Source: Hypholoma sublateritium FD-334 SS-4
Taxonomy: Eukaryota > Basidiomycota > Agaricomycetes > Agaricales > Strophariaceae
NCBI GenBank assembly: GCA_000827495.1
Contig: KN817608.1
Location: 1,956 to 23,708, forward strand
Length of the DNA: 21,753 nucleotides
Direction of reading: 5' to 3'
Numbering within the stretch: the first letter of the stretch is position 1; every line of letters begins with the position of its first letter. A model generated the notes under the pieces. It was not told where the DNA came from and did not search any database. It worked only from the letters and a program-made list of their open reading frames with translations. Positions 1 through 9,074 of this stretch are shown here, piece by piece. The position numbers and the translations under genes are program-made.

Positions 1-405
1 ATAGTTTATGAATTTTATAGAATTTTAAAAAATATTTCATAATTTTCTGAGGGGGTCAATTTTGCAAATAGGCAGCTGTTCAAAAATTCATTTTGTGTTT
101 TGCCAAATAAGGAAGCCACCTACAGTGATGATTTTGGTATATTTGGATAGCCCTGAATTTTCTGCTAATTTAGCAATTTTTTTCTCACTTTTCTATATTT
201 AGACCGGCTTATGTAAGATCATTGCTGCCACGTTAGGCAACACTGGCAAGTGGCCATTTTATGCATGTGGGGGTAGGCCTGGGCAACTGCCCTGTGATAT
301 ATCACTAGGCAACTTCCCAAGGGTTTGGGCAGTTTCCGCTGTGGATATATCACTTCACTTAGGCAACTACCATGGGTTGATACATGAAAACAGCAGCCAT
401 GGTTG
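1..405 (-). mobile_element. TIR element copy 0, partial
   Basis: This is the reverse complement of the first ~405 bp of the 892-bp TIR element found complete at 4454-5345 and 18495-19386. It is cut off by the window start. The outer end is the G at 405: read on the minus strand the element starts CAACCATGGCTGCTG and soon shows the subterminal GGCAGTT/AACTGCC motifs (280-370). The flank TAACACA (406-412) would be one copy of the 7-bp target duplication; the other copy lies outside the window. It carries no coding capacity and is non-autonomous. Confidence 0.85.
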
Positions 406-516
406 TAACACAAAGGTACAACTTGTACATAGGCAAAAGAGCTAGCTAGCTACAATCCTTGACAAAATACAAATATAGTACTACATTTCCACGGGCTTGG
501 GAGGTGAACACCAGAA

Positions 517-884
517 TTAGGACTGGGGTAAAAAGAACACAGAGAAAACACGTACCGGGACAAGGAGGACATGTTGCCGAATTTGAAATGATTCAAAAAG
601 GAAACGGAAGTCCATTGCGGCCGGACTGAGCAGATGGATTTCGTCGTTGGTTCCTAGGAACATCCATATAAGTACTTCGTGGAAGTACAATTCGAAACAA
701 AGATATCCTAGAGTCCAATTAGTAACGTCAGATGGCTGTAAACACATTGACAACTGCAAAATAAGTTAGCAAAGAAGCTAGCTAGCAAGTTGTTATAGAG
801 TACTGCATGTTCAGATACCTGAATGACGAATTGCAAAGGGGCATGAGGATCCAATGGCCAATCGCTTAATAGCGCGTGTTGCAT
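517..884 (-). CDS. Possible spliced small ORF, unknown protein
   Basis: Read from an ATG at 884-882, an open frame runs to 819. A GT-AG intron (818-754, 65 nt) then joins it in phase to 753-556, where residues such as WTLGYLCFELYFHEV and AAMDFRFLFESF look protein-like. The last 33 nt before the terminal codons (555-523) begin GTACG and end CCCAG, and 33 is a multiple of three, so they could be a very short intron or be translated; the stop is at 517-519 either way. I do not recognise a family. The start is uncertain because an in-frame stop lies a few codons upstream of the ATG and no splice acceptor is obvious. Support is only the open frame and consistent splice phases. Confidence 0.3.
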
Positions 885-1147
885 GTTGGAGCATTCCAGA
901 ATAAAAAGTTACTCAATTACGACATTCGTTGATAGACATAACGGAATATGAGTGCAAGGGCTCAGAGTCGAATATATAGAGTGCAGCAACAAAATCCATG
1001 GGACTAAAGAGCAGCTAGCTGCAATAACACATGAATTTATTAGAGCTAGCTATGATGCGGACAAAGTAAAAATGTCCTAGGAAGATGTGAGATGGGAAAA
1101 ACAGAAAATTCGGACAGAACACACCTCAGAAAAGGTGGGTCTAGAGT

Positions 1148-1516
1148 TCAGATGAGGCCTGCATCATGGAACGCATATTGCGCAAACCATAAGACAGATG
1201 CGCCTTGCAAAAACCAAATGATCAATCTGTGAGTACAAGTGATTCGAGCAGAATCACAACTTCTAGGAGATTGTGTAATGGTAGATGTTCTCGTAGGTCG
1301 GTTAGGTGAAAAGGCACGCGAAACTGCAGCTAGCTCAGTAAGACAATGAGCTAGCTCGATAATAACACTTACAAAGTGACACGCGAGAGCCAATGCAGCG
1401 ACACTACATGCAACAAACGACGCGCCGCTCTCCATGAGGGCGCAATATTTGTGAACAAGACCAACATAGTTCACTAAATCAGAGCCCATATGAGGATCTT
1501 GTTGTGGTTGGGCCAT
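1148..1516 (-). CDS. Possible small ORF, unknown protein
   Basis: The ORF has an ATG start and is 122 codons long if unspliced. Near residue 50 there is a good donor GTAAGTG (about 1377 downwards) and an acceptor ending GCTGCAG 49 nt later. Splicing there changes frame and ends at a TGA about 34 codons on, so the true 3' structure is undecided. The N-terminal part contains a mildly hydrophobic Cys/Ala-rich stretch (SFVACSVAALALACHF), which could be a membrane segment. No family was recognised. It may be an exon of the same gene as 517-884, but no clean junction was found. Confidence 0.25.
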   Translation of the reverse strand: MAQPQQDPHMGSDLVNYVGLVHKYCALMESGASFVACSVAALALACHFVSVIIELAHCLTELAAVSRAFSPNRPTRTSTITQSPRSCDSARITCTHRLIIWFLQGASVLWFAQYAFHDAGLI

Positions 1517-1519
1517 AAG

Positions 1520-2020
1520 TGTGAAAAAGACAAAATCTCATCTGCTAGCAACTGAGGACAGTTGATATTTATAATTGGGGGGAGAGGAGTCAATAGACTT
1601 ATGGAGCTAGGAGGAAATTATTGAATTTTCAATAAGCTAGCACGTAAAGAAACAAAGCTAGGAGGATAATAAAAGTGAATTTTGGAGCTAGGAACAAAGT
1701 ATTATAGTAAAATACTGCTAGCAACCAAGTTTACTGAAAGAAATTTTAAAATTTCTACTAGCTAGCAGGAGATTACAAGATTGAACTTAGAGATAAAATA
1801 TCCTAAGTTTATATCTTTGCACAAATTCACACAAGAATTGTTAAAGATTCTAAGATTGCTTAAGTTCACATCAGAAAGAGCAAGAAATAGCATATTATAA
1901 TGATGCATCCTAACTACTACATATGCTAGATAGTAGAAGGAAAAAGATGGAGACAGTAAAATATATATATACAGTCCAAAAATGCGCGCGAAACCCCCAA
2001 GAACAAACAACCAGAAACCC
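1520..2020. other. Non-coding AT-rich stretch with AGCTAG motifs
   Basis: No convincing gene was found. The stretch is AT-rich and contains repeated short words built on CTAG (for example GCTAGC, GAGCTAGG), part of a local enrichment that also covers 430-1520 and 5340-6070. It lies just downstream of the stop codon of the minus-strand Cys-rich gene (2021), so its right edge probably contains that gene's 3' UTR. Confidence 0.4.
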
Positions 2021-2999
2021 CTAGGAACCCTCTTGAGGAATAGTAGCGGGAGAGGTGGGCTTGGCGGTTTGCGGATCATCAATGTCCTCGTTCATCTGCT
2101 CGTTCTTTGTAATCACTGGCTCCTCGACCATGGGGATTGGGTCGGCCATCCGTTCAAGAAGAGACTGGAGGAAAGGCAGAGGATGGTTGAAAGGCGCTAG
2201 AGGCTTTGAGAAAAGATCGAGCTCATTGAGGATGGTGAGCGCCTGGTTGATATCCTGCATCGAAAATCCTGTGAATTTCCTGAGGGCCGCTTCATCCTGG
2301 AAACAGGGGCCGATAGTATGCATGGTGGGATATGTCGCTTCGATGAACTTTGTGGCACCAACGAGCTCCCAGAATTCCTCATAAGCAGCGCGCTGCTGCG
2401 CCATGCAAAGCTGGAACAAGTATCAAGCGGAGGAGAGGTGAAAGTTGACGCGATTCAAACTCGCTCAGAGATCTATAGAAAACTTTTGAGAAGGAAAAGA
2501 AAAGAGATGAAAATCAGTACCTACTTTGAAAGTGCACGGCGTTCATAGCAAATGTACGCTCAGTTGCCGCAAGGAATTTGGGGGCGTTGAGCGCGAAAGT
2601 GCAGCGCGCTTTCCCTGATTTTACGCAATTGGCGCAGCCGACACCCCACTTGCAAAGTTTGCAAGTGCAGGGGCCGTTCTTGAGGGAGTTGTTGTTGCAT
2701 CCGTGGCAACAAGAAGGATTCTAAGAAAGAGAAAAATTAGACAAAGAAAGAGAAAAAGAAATAGAAGAGATGTACAAAATAGGTGGACTCCTCCAAGTTG
2801 GGAAAGTCCTCGACACTAAGGGCCTCCTCGCTAGGAGGGCCGGGAAGAGCATGTTCGCCACGGGCAGCAAAACCAACGTAGGACGGCGCATTGACGCCCT
2901 TCTCAGACTTGACAGAGTAAGACCAAGCGTGTTTAGGGGGACGGCCGACCTTGAGGTTAGAAGGCCGGGGATGAATAGCATCGGGGTCGTCGCTCCCGT

Positions 3000-3006
3000 C
3001 AGCGTC
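3000..3006. repeat. Target-site duplication CAGCGTC, left of copy A
   Basis: CAGCGTC here is repeated at 3900-3906, immediately after the element's other end. Including the next base C, the match is 8 bp. It is the insertion footprint of TIR element copy A. Confidence 0.85.
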
Positions 3007-3899
3007 CAACAATGGTTGCTGTAATTATACATGAGGTATGGGCAGTTGCCTAACTATGTTGATGCATCCCCAGAGGCAACTGCCCAAAGGCTTGGGTAGT
3101 TGCCCAGTGATGCATCANAGGNCAGTTGCCCAAGGGCCTGCCCCCCATGCATGGCCTAGCCAACTGCCCATGGCTTCCAAATGTAGGAGCTATATTTTAT
3201 ATAAGCTGGTCTAAAAATAGAAAAATGAGAAAAAAATTGCTAAATTAGTAGAAAATTCAGAGCTATCCAAATATACCAAAATCATCACTATAGATGGCTT
3301 CCTTATTCGGCAAAATGCAAAATGAATTTTTGAACAGCTGCCTATTTGCAAATTTGACCCCCTCCAAAAATTATCAAATAATTTTTAAAATTCCCTAAAA
3401 TTCATAAACTATCCATATATGAAAAGAAATTTAGTGGTCTGTGCACAAAACATTAAGATAAAGGCCTTTTATTAGGTAGATATCAACTAAATTAGATGAC
3501 TTTGCAATCTCATGTGCTACTGCCCAAAAGATAGACTTGGGCCGAATTTGGCAAAATCCAGCTAGGCCTTCCATTTTGGGCCTGGGTGTTATTCCCATGC
3601 TAGGCCTGGGCTAATGGCTATTATTTACATTTGTTTGGATTTGAGGCCAGAATATGACATGAGTGAGCTTGTACAATGTAAATAGAGGCAAGCAGGAGGT
3701 CACACATTGGCTTTTGATGCACATTAATGTGCAAACAAACAAGCACAGCCTTGCAATGCAGGCCACGTAGTCTACATCGTAGTACCAAAATGCCCCCCAA
3801 ATGCCTCTGCCAGAGGCCTTGGGAAGTTGCCCCTGGGGATGCATCAACATAAAATGGCAACTGCCCATACTGCATGTATGAGTACAGCGGATACTGGTG
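3007..3899 (+). mobile_element. TIR element copy A (893 bp), inside a coding exon
   Basis: This is a complete, non-autonomous TIR element. The left end reads CAACAATGGTTGCTGT and the right end, reverse complemented, reads CACCAGTATCCGCTGT; both arms continue imperfectly through CATAC/TACATG and a GGCAGTTGCC motif. It has several subterminal GGGCAGTTGCC-type repeats in both orientations and an AT-rich core shared with the other copies. It is bounded by CAGCGTC duplications and is more diverged than copies B and C, so probably older. No transposase ORF is visible. The 7-8 bp duplication and the CA..TG ends are compatible with hAT-like or Zisupton/KDZ-type transposition, but the superfamily is not proven. 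It interrupts the Cys-rich protein gene. Confidence 0.9.
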
Positions 3900-3906
3900 C
3901 AGCGTC
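3900..3906. repeat. Target-site duplication CAGCGTC, right of copy A
   Basis: This is the right-hand copy of the duplication at 3000-3006. Confidence 0.85.
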
Positions 3907-4453
3907 CTCCTCGTCATCCTTGTTGGCATCCTCGTTCTTGTTCTCGTCATTGGAAGGAGTTGGTTCGCGTTTTTGCTTGGAGGTGGCCTTCTTGGTAGCA
4001 GGCACTTTACCTTTTGAACATGCAGAGGTTTTGGTGGCAGGCGGCAAGAGGGAAGGCGCGCGACCCTTCAATCGGGTGTTCCGAGAAGTTTTAGAGGAGA
4101 AGGGAAGGTTAGGAAGGACGACAGAGACAAGGGAAGGCTGGCTAGGAGTAGCAAGAGGTTCGTTCTTGAAGAGCGGCTCCTTCTTGACAATGGGGCGAGG
4201 TTTGATTTTGGAAGAGTAGGAGATGGAGGAAGCGGCGGCGGGCATGGAGCTGGGGAGAAGGGCATCTTGACCGTCTGCAAGAAAGTCCTTAAGTTGCAAA
4301 TGCTAGAAGCAGAAAGTTAAAAAGAAGAAAAAGGAGCTAGGAAAAGGAGAGGGACTCACTACGAGCCCACCAAAAATAGTCGACGCAGATCGTACACATC
4401 ATGTTCAAGGTCTAGAATGGACTGTAGATATGTATTTTGTCTTGTTTCCGTTT

Positions 4454-5345
4454 CAACCATGGCTGCTGTTTTCATGTATCAACCCATGGTAGTTGCCTAA
4501 GTAGAGTGATATATCCACAGCGGAAACTGCCCAAAGCCTTGGGNAGTTGCCCANTGATACATCATAGGGCAGTTGCCCAAGGCCCACNCCCACATGCATG
4601 AAATGGGCACTTGCCACTGTTTCCTAATGTGGCAGCAATGATCTTATATAAGCTAGTCTAAAAATAGAAAAATGAGAAAAAAATTGTTAAATTAGCAGAA
4701 AATTCAGAGCTATCCAAATATACCAAAATCATNACTGTAGGTGGCTTCCTTATTTGGTAAAATGCAAAATGAATTTTTGAACNGCTGCNTATTTGCAAAA
4801 TNGACCCCCTCAGAAAATTNTNAAATANTTTTNAAAATTCNNTAAAATTCATAAACTATNTGTATATGGAAAGAAATNCAGTGGTCTGTGCACAAAACAA
4901 TGNNATAANGGCCTTTTATCAGCTAGATATCAACTNGATTNGATGACTTTGGAATCTCATGTGCTNCTGCNCAAAAGATGGANTTNGGCCAAATTTGGCA
5001 AAGTCCNGCTTGGCCTTCCATTTTGNGCCTGGGTGTTATTCNCATGCTAGGCCTGGGCTGATGGCTATTATTTACATTTGTTTGGATTTGAGGCCAGAAT
5101 ATGNCATNAGTGAGCCNGCACAATGTAAATAGAGGNAAGCANNAGGTCACACATTGGCTTTTGATGNNCATNAATGTGCAAACAAATAAGCACAGCACTG
5201 CAAAAGGCACGTCGTAGCACTCAAAACGTAGCCATTTGGCAGGCAGAGCATGCATGAGTTGCCCAGTGGGCAGTTTCCNCTGTGGATATATCTCTCTACT
5301 TAGGTAACTACCCAGCTTCATACATGCAGACAGCGGCTACTTGTG
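4454..5345 (+). mobile_element. TIR element copy B (892 bp)
   Basis: This is a complete copy flanked by TCCGTTT (4447-4453 and 5346-5352; 8 bp if the next C is counted). The left end is CAACCATGGCTGCTGT and the right end, reverse complemented, is CACAAGTAGCCGCTGT. It aligns without gaps to copy C at a constant offset of 14041, and the ambiguous N bases fall at the same internal positions in both. It sits roughly 150 bp upstream of the first recognisable exon of the Cys-rich gene, so it probably lies in that gene's promoter or 5' region. Apparent ORFs across it are N-containing artefacts. Confidence 0.9.
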
Positions 5346-6112
5346 TCCGTTTCATTTCGTAGCTAGACACTCTGTACAGTATATAAACCTTAGCTAGAAG
5401 TTTGGAATAGACAAGCAACCATTTCAGAACTTAAACTTGAACCACAACAATCTGTCAGGCACGAGCTAGAGGGAAAAATAAGAAATAAATTGTCTTCACA
5501 GAACTAGACTGGGAAATTAAACGGAATGGTGCCTGGGACCTGATCAGGGATTGGAATTGGAAAGGAAAGCGCCTAGGGCTTATATTGGACAGGAGAGTGC
5601 CTGGGACTCTATTATTGGCAGACTGGATTGGACTGGAAAGGATTGGGTAGGACTGGATAATAGGCGGTATGAGCTAGGAACGTGTGAAGTGACGATTGGT
5701 AGCAAAACAAGGAGCTAGGAACCAGTTAAACATTTTTGAATGCAAGATTTGGCAAATAGAACTTAGCTAGCTGCAGAGTGGGAGACAGTGAAGTGTGCAT
5801 ACACCATAAAATGTGGAAACACAACGAGCTAGCTTGATGATCAGACGTAGGATCGATTTTAAAATAAGCGGATTGCTGAGTCTCGACGAAGCTTCCTGCA
5901 CAAAACCCTCAAAAACATAAAGTCTTGTATCTCTCTTTACTCTAGTCTAAGAAAGCTAGATTGAATTGATTGATTAGTATTGAATAGTTCCCCTTACCTT
6001 ACAATGAACCACAGGGTATTGTTGAAGAGAAAGACATAAAGTTACATTAGCTAGCTACTACAAGGCAGAGCACACATTAGATTTTATAGTACTAGGAAGA
6101 GCATCGCTCGAT
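5346..6112. other. No gene seen; degenerate GGATTGGACTGG-like repeats
   Basis: No supported ORF was found. The part around 5540-5670 is built of loosely repeated words such as GGATTGG, GGACTGG and GGAAAGGA. The rest carries scattered AGCTAG/GCTAGC words like those at 430-1780. The sequence starts with the right-hand target duplication of copy B. Confidence 0.4.
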
Positions 6113-6544
6113 CTAGGGATAGAATCTCGCTCCACAGTGGTTGTGTGTTTTGTGATTCATGTCTTGCCCGACAGCAAGCCTCTCAACGCGGATGCGGACG
6201 ATGTATGATATCACTTGGGCAGCAGGGCGTACACAGGTGGGTTGAAAGCCCATGCAAAGACGCCCCTCAAATTGGTGATCGGACAAGAAAACAAATAGTG
6301 CGGAGGGTGTATCTGATGGAATATTTCCAATGGAGGTGAATGTAATTGAAGGTGTCAGTGTGCATGGATGAGGAGGAGATTTGCCGATTGAGCAGTATGA
6401 GCATGCATACATGTGAGGGTACACTGGCAGTGACACCCCGCGAGAGAAATCAGGACCCTGTCCAGACTGTGGCAGACAATAGGATGGCGCATGGTCGGAG
6501 CGGCAAGCGCAGTGGGCATTGCCACACTGAACGGCGTCTGCCAT
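6113..6544 (-). CDS. Hypothetical ORF, 143 codons
   Basis: This is a single open frame with an ATG at 6544 and a TAG stop at 6113. The N-terminal half has several Cys/His residues (CGNAHCACRSDHAPSYC), and the second half looks more globular (ALFVFLSDHQFEG, ISYIVRIRVERL). No family was recognised. Overlapping open frames on the same strand and on the plus strand show that stops are sparse here, so openness alone is weak support. It may be a real exon of a spliced gene or chance. Confidence 0.25.
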   Translation of the reverse strand: MADAVQCGNAHCACRSDHAPSYCLPQSGQGPDFSRGVSLPVYPHMYACSYCSIGKSPPHPCTLTPSITFTSIGNIPSDTPSALFVFLSDHQFEGRLCMGFQPTCVRPAAQVISYIVRIRVERLAVGQDMNHKTHNHCGARFYP

Positions 6545-6844
6545 GGGGTGTATGCTTGTGCTGGTGAAGAGAGCCCAATGTGTGATTCGGGGATGGGCAC
6601 CACAGGTGTACTCGCAGCGCTGTAGTCTGTTCCGCGTTGTCGTGTGGGGCGTTGCTGGGCCAGCCCAGTTCCGGGAGGCGAGATTGCACAGTACTGCGGG
6701 TGGTGTAAAATATAAGCTGGTTGCGCACTACATACACACTATGACCTGAGGCCTGATTTTGCAGACCCACTTATGAACATGTCCAAATATGTGCTATGAC
6801 AAAATGGATATATAATGTAGTATACCCAATTGAAAGCTATTACC

Positions 6845-7234
6845 CTACTTGCCAGCTTTCTTCTTGGTGCCAACTACCCGATTCAACTTGAACCAAGATT
6901 CTTGTTGCTCAAAACAAGCTGGTTTGCGACCCAACACCCACTCTCCTCCTGCAGGCATCATGTATACCACTCTGAATTTGCATTTCTTGCCATTTTTGGA
7001 TAGGTATTTGCACTGGTGAATCACAGTATATGAGTCATCACTGACATGGACAGCTTTAATTGTGTTGATACATTTGCAGATGGGGCACTGCGGATTGAGA
7101 CGCTTGCCAAATGGTGCTTTAGAAGGGTGGGACCACCTATACAATACAGGGTGCTTGTTTGGCTGTCCAGGCAACGGCCCAATGAACTCAAAAATCCCGG
7201 TGTGGGAGCCAAGGACTTGGTTCACCTTGAAGAA
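6845..7234 (-). CDS. Terminal exon of unknown multi-exon gene
   Basis: This exon starts after a clear acceptor (TACCAG, 7240-7235) and reads FFKVNQVLGSHTGIFEF, ending at TAG 6845-6847. It encodes about 129 residues with a CPICKC motif, further Cys residues (HQCKYL, KKCKF) that could make a small zinc site, and a basic tail ending KKKAGK. It is the best-preserved part of the minus-strand gene whose other exons lie at 7532-8134 and possibly up to 9074. The upstream junction is lost or hidden in the stretch holding the tRNA-like sequence. I do not recognise a named domain. Confidence 0.55.
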   Translation of the reverse strand, partial: FFKVNQVLGSHTGIFEFIGPLPGQPNKHPVLYRWSHPSKAPFGKRLNPQCPICKCINTIKAVHVSDDSYTVIHQCKYLSKNGKKCKFRVVYMMPAGGEWVLGRKPACFEQQESWFKLNRVVGTKKKAGK

Positions 7235-7346
7235 CTGGTATTAACGAGTGGCAGCCATAAATGAAAAAATTCACAATATGGCGTTCAACAAAGTTGAAGC
7301 ATAGTTGTTAGAATCACGCAATTGGGTGACCTTGGAAAAATGATAT

Positions 7347-7417
7347 AACCAGACCTGGGTTTGAACCAAGGACCTTCCCAATCTAGGTGAATGCTCTAAC
7401 CACTGAGCTATCCGGTC
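7347..7417 (-). tRNA. tRNA-like sequence (AGA loop), likely SINE head
   Basis: Read on the minus strand this 71-nt segment folds as a cloverleaf. The acceptor is GACCGGA against TCTGGTT (7 pairs, two of them G.T), the D-arm is GCTC/GAGC, the anticodon stem is TTCAC/GGGAA with one mismatch, the loop is CTAGATT, and the T-arm is CTTGG/CCAGG with loop TTCAAAC. An A box (TAGCTCAGTGGTTAGAGC) and a B box (GGTTCAAACCC) for RNA polymerase III are both present. The loop would give anticodon AGA (Ser), but serine tRNAs have a long variable arm and this has only about 4 nt, and position 37 is T. A decayed tRNA or a tRNA-derived SINE head is therefore more likely than a working tRNA gene. Confidence 0.6.
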
Positions 7418-7531
7418 TTGGTTGGCTGTAGAGTTGAATGGTAGGAACAGAGGCTACCATCCAGGGCAAGACGTGATTACTCCACATGCTTATGGCACTT
7501 GCCTGCACTAGGCCTGCATATTGTGGTTTTA

Positions 7532-8134
7532 TGTAATCAGAGGAAATGGCCTGTCATGTGATGTGGCAGGAGCACCACATAACAATAATGATGGCTGGAA
7601 GTCGGTGTGACTGTATGCATAAATACATGCAAAGAAATCCCTGGAAATGCTTTTAAGAGCCAGTAGAGCTGTAAAATTAAGTTTGCTTACTTTTGAGCAT
7701 AGGCTTGCAATGCAAGATTTGACTTGGATATATTAACAACTGCACCACATGCCATGATATGAAGCATATTAGTATCGCCACGCTTCAAAAGCACTTGGAA
7801 CTTCAGTGGGAAAAGAAACTCAAAGACCTGCTTATGTGTTAACGCAATACATTTTGAGATAAGTGCACTTACTTCTTCCAACGGAGCTGCACCACAATGA
7901 TTTGGTCCCACGTGGAGATCCCCAGAAGTGGGGTTGGAATGTGTTGTTACAAACACACAGAAACAGGTACTTCTTCAATGTGCTTGTTAGATATTTGCAT
8001 TGGTAAAGCATGCAAATTTCTTACCTTTTGAACTCCTTTTTGTCAAGTTGATTCAGCAGATTGTCCATCCGCTGTTCAAAATCGTCGATTCAGTTCTGGT
8101 CACTCAGGTCAAAGTCTATTTCAACTAAGGCCAT
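7532..8134 (-). pseudogene. Middle exons of unknown multi-exon gene, with in-frame TGA
   Basis: The exons, read on the minus strand, are 8134-8025 (starts ATG GCC; MALVEIDFDLSDQN then TGA at 8092-8090, then IDDFEQRMDNLLNQLDKK), 7969-7873 (VTTHSNPTSGDLHVGPNHCG), 7827-7691 (FEFLFPLKFQVLLKRGD, then MLHIMACGAVV), and 7640 to about 7532 (FFACIYAYSHTDFQPSLLL). Intervening GT-AG introns of about 45-55 nt all agree in phase (2, 0, 2). The TGA replaces what is probably a Trp or Arg codon, so this copy looks disabled unless translation starts after it. A His in THSNP and a Cys in MACG about 50 residues later faintly recall the His...Cys order of caspase/CHAT-type folds; this is speculation. The exon at 6845-7234 continues the gene. 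Confidence 0.5.
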
Positions 8135-8340
8135 ATTTCCTTTTCACCAGGGATACATCACCTGGTAGGAGACCGAACATGGTGTGTCAAGAATGGACCA
8201 ACCGCGAAGATGTATGGAGAAAATTATTAGTGGCATCATTATCATTTTGGGGTGGTTTTCACGTGCTGTCGTCCCTTGTAGAAAAATAAACAGCTGTCAA
8301 ACTATGATAAGCATATAGAAATTCAAATATCTCAGCACAC

Positions 8341-9074
8341 TTACATATAGCATTCCTTCTCCCAGAATACCATCTTCACCCTGTTTCACTGCAAAACAGG
8401 GAGGGCAAACAAAACTGTCTGCAGTATGTCCGTTCCCTGCATGCCGGGCAAAGATAAAGTGTGCCATCATTGTGGCACGCGCTACAGAACTGGACCAAAA
8501 TTAGTTGAAAATAAGCTAACAAATGTGAAGAGCATGTGGTATTCTGCCTTCAGAGCCTGGTTCCATCTCTGGGCCTTGTAGGGTTATCTTACAGTATGAT
8601 TCTGAAGTCACACCTCCATAGAATTCAATTCCTGATTTAGATGTGAGATTGCCAATTGTGGCAGTCACCGCTATGCTCCGAGTCCTGCTCATGGCTGTCA
8701 ATTGGTTAGGTATAGTTACACTTTCACCTAGGCGTACTTTAGCTGCAGGAGTGTCGGTGCATGCACCTGCATAAGATTTGACTGTTTGTGGACGAAGGTC
8801 TCGATCAATAGGACAGCGACCTCGCAACGCAAGACAGCCTCTGCAGCGCGCCCTCAGCGAGCATCGCGGCATTCCCAAATGCCCTACTTTGCCCGAGCGC
8901 GCCTCCGGTGACGGTGCCGGTGCACGCTCTGCACGCCGCTGCCCCTCCACCACCTGTAGCCGCACCCGCACTGCCGCTTGACGTGCACCTAGATGCGTGC
9001 ACTGGAGAAAGTTGCCCTACATCGTTGGCGAATGAGCCATAGGCCGGAGATGTTGGCGACAGCGCCGTGTGCAT
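8341..9074 (-). pseudogene. Possible 5' exons of the same gene, Cys-rich
   Basis: This is minus-strand sequence upstream of the middle exons. A candidate first exon starts at ATG 9074 (Gly/Ala-rich, low complexity). Another open stretch around 8810-8590 includes LGESVTIPNQLTAMS and GIEFYGGVTSESY, followed by a strong donor GTAAGA. At about 8495-8340 a Cys-rich piece reads FCSACHNDGTLYLCPACRE; a CPPCFAVKQGEDG continuation lies in a shifted frame near a T-run, suggesting a one-base indel. The arrangement resembles a zinc-finger N-terminal region, but exon joins were not established. Confidence 0.3.

Larger units (their letters stand above)
2021..4302 (-). pseudogene. Cys-rich, AT-hook-like protein gene split by TIR element
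   Basis: Minus-strand coding segments are as follows. Segment 1 runs 4302 to about 3900, is lysine/proline/serine-rich, and ends in an acidic run (DENKNEDANKDDEED). TIR element copy A follows. The exon resumes at 2999 and runs to 2776, with GRPPKHAW resembling an AT-hook core. After a 55-nt intron (2775-2721), segment 3 runs 2720 to about 2525 and encodes a dense Cys cluster (CCHGC, CTCKLC, CANC, then Cys) that probably binds zinc. The last segment starts after an acceptor near 2413 and ends at TAG 2021-2023. Removing the element plus one target duplication makes the frame run on from EED into ADGSDDP, which strongly supports this as a real exon. The 5' exon(s) were not settled: a short open stretch with a CxxC and paired Trp lies near 4360-4402, but its splice phase does not fit. 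The phase at the third intron is also unresolved. The function is unknown; nuclear DNA or chromatin binding is a guess from the AT-hook and Cys cluster. Confidence 0.6.

Noticed and set aside
3033..3170. Regularly spaced GGGCAGTTGCC words as a CRISPR-like array
   Set aside because: Spacing is irregular, words occur in both orientations, and they belong to the TIR element's ends; the genome is eukaryotic.
4658..5321. Several ORFs across TIR copies B and C (also 18699-19314) with many unknown residues
   Set aside because: They depend on N bases being read through and occur identically in both copies of a non-coding element; no protein character.
6346..6770. Overlapping plus- and minus-strand ORFs of 60-106 codons
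   Set aside because: They are mutually exclusive open frames with no recognisable protein features; only the longest minus-strand one is listed, at low confidence.
7347..7417. Functional tRNA-Ser(AGA)
   Set aside because: The variable arm is too short for a serine tRNA, there is a mismatch in the anticodon stem, and T is at position 37.
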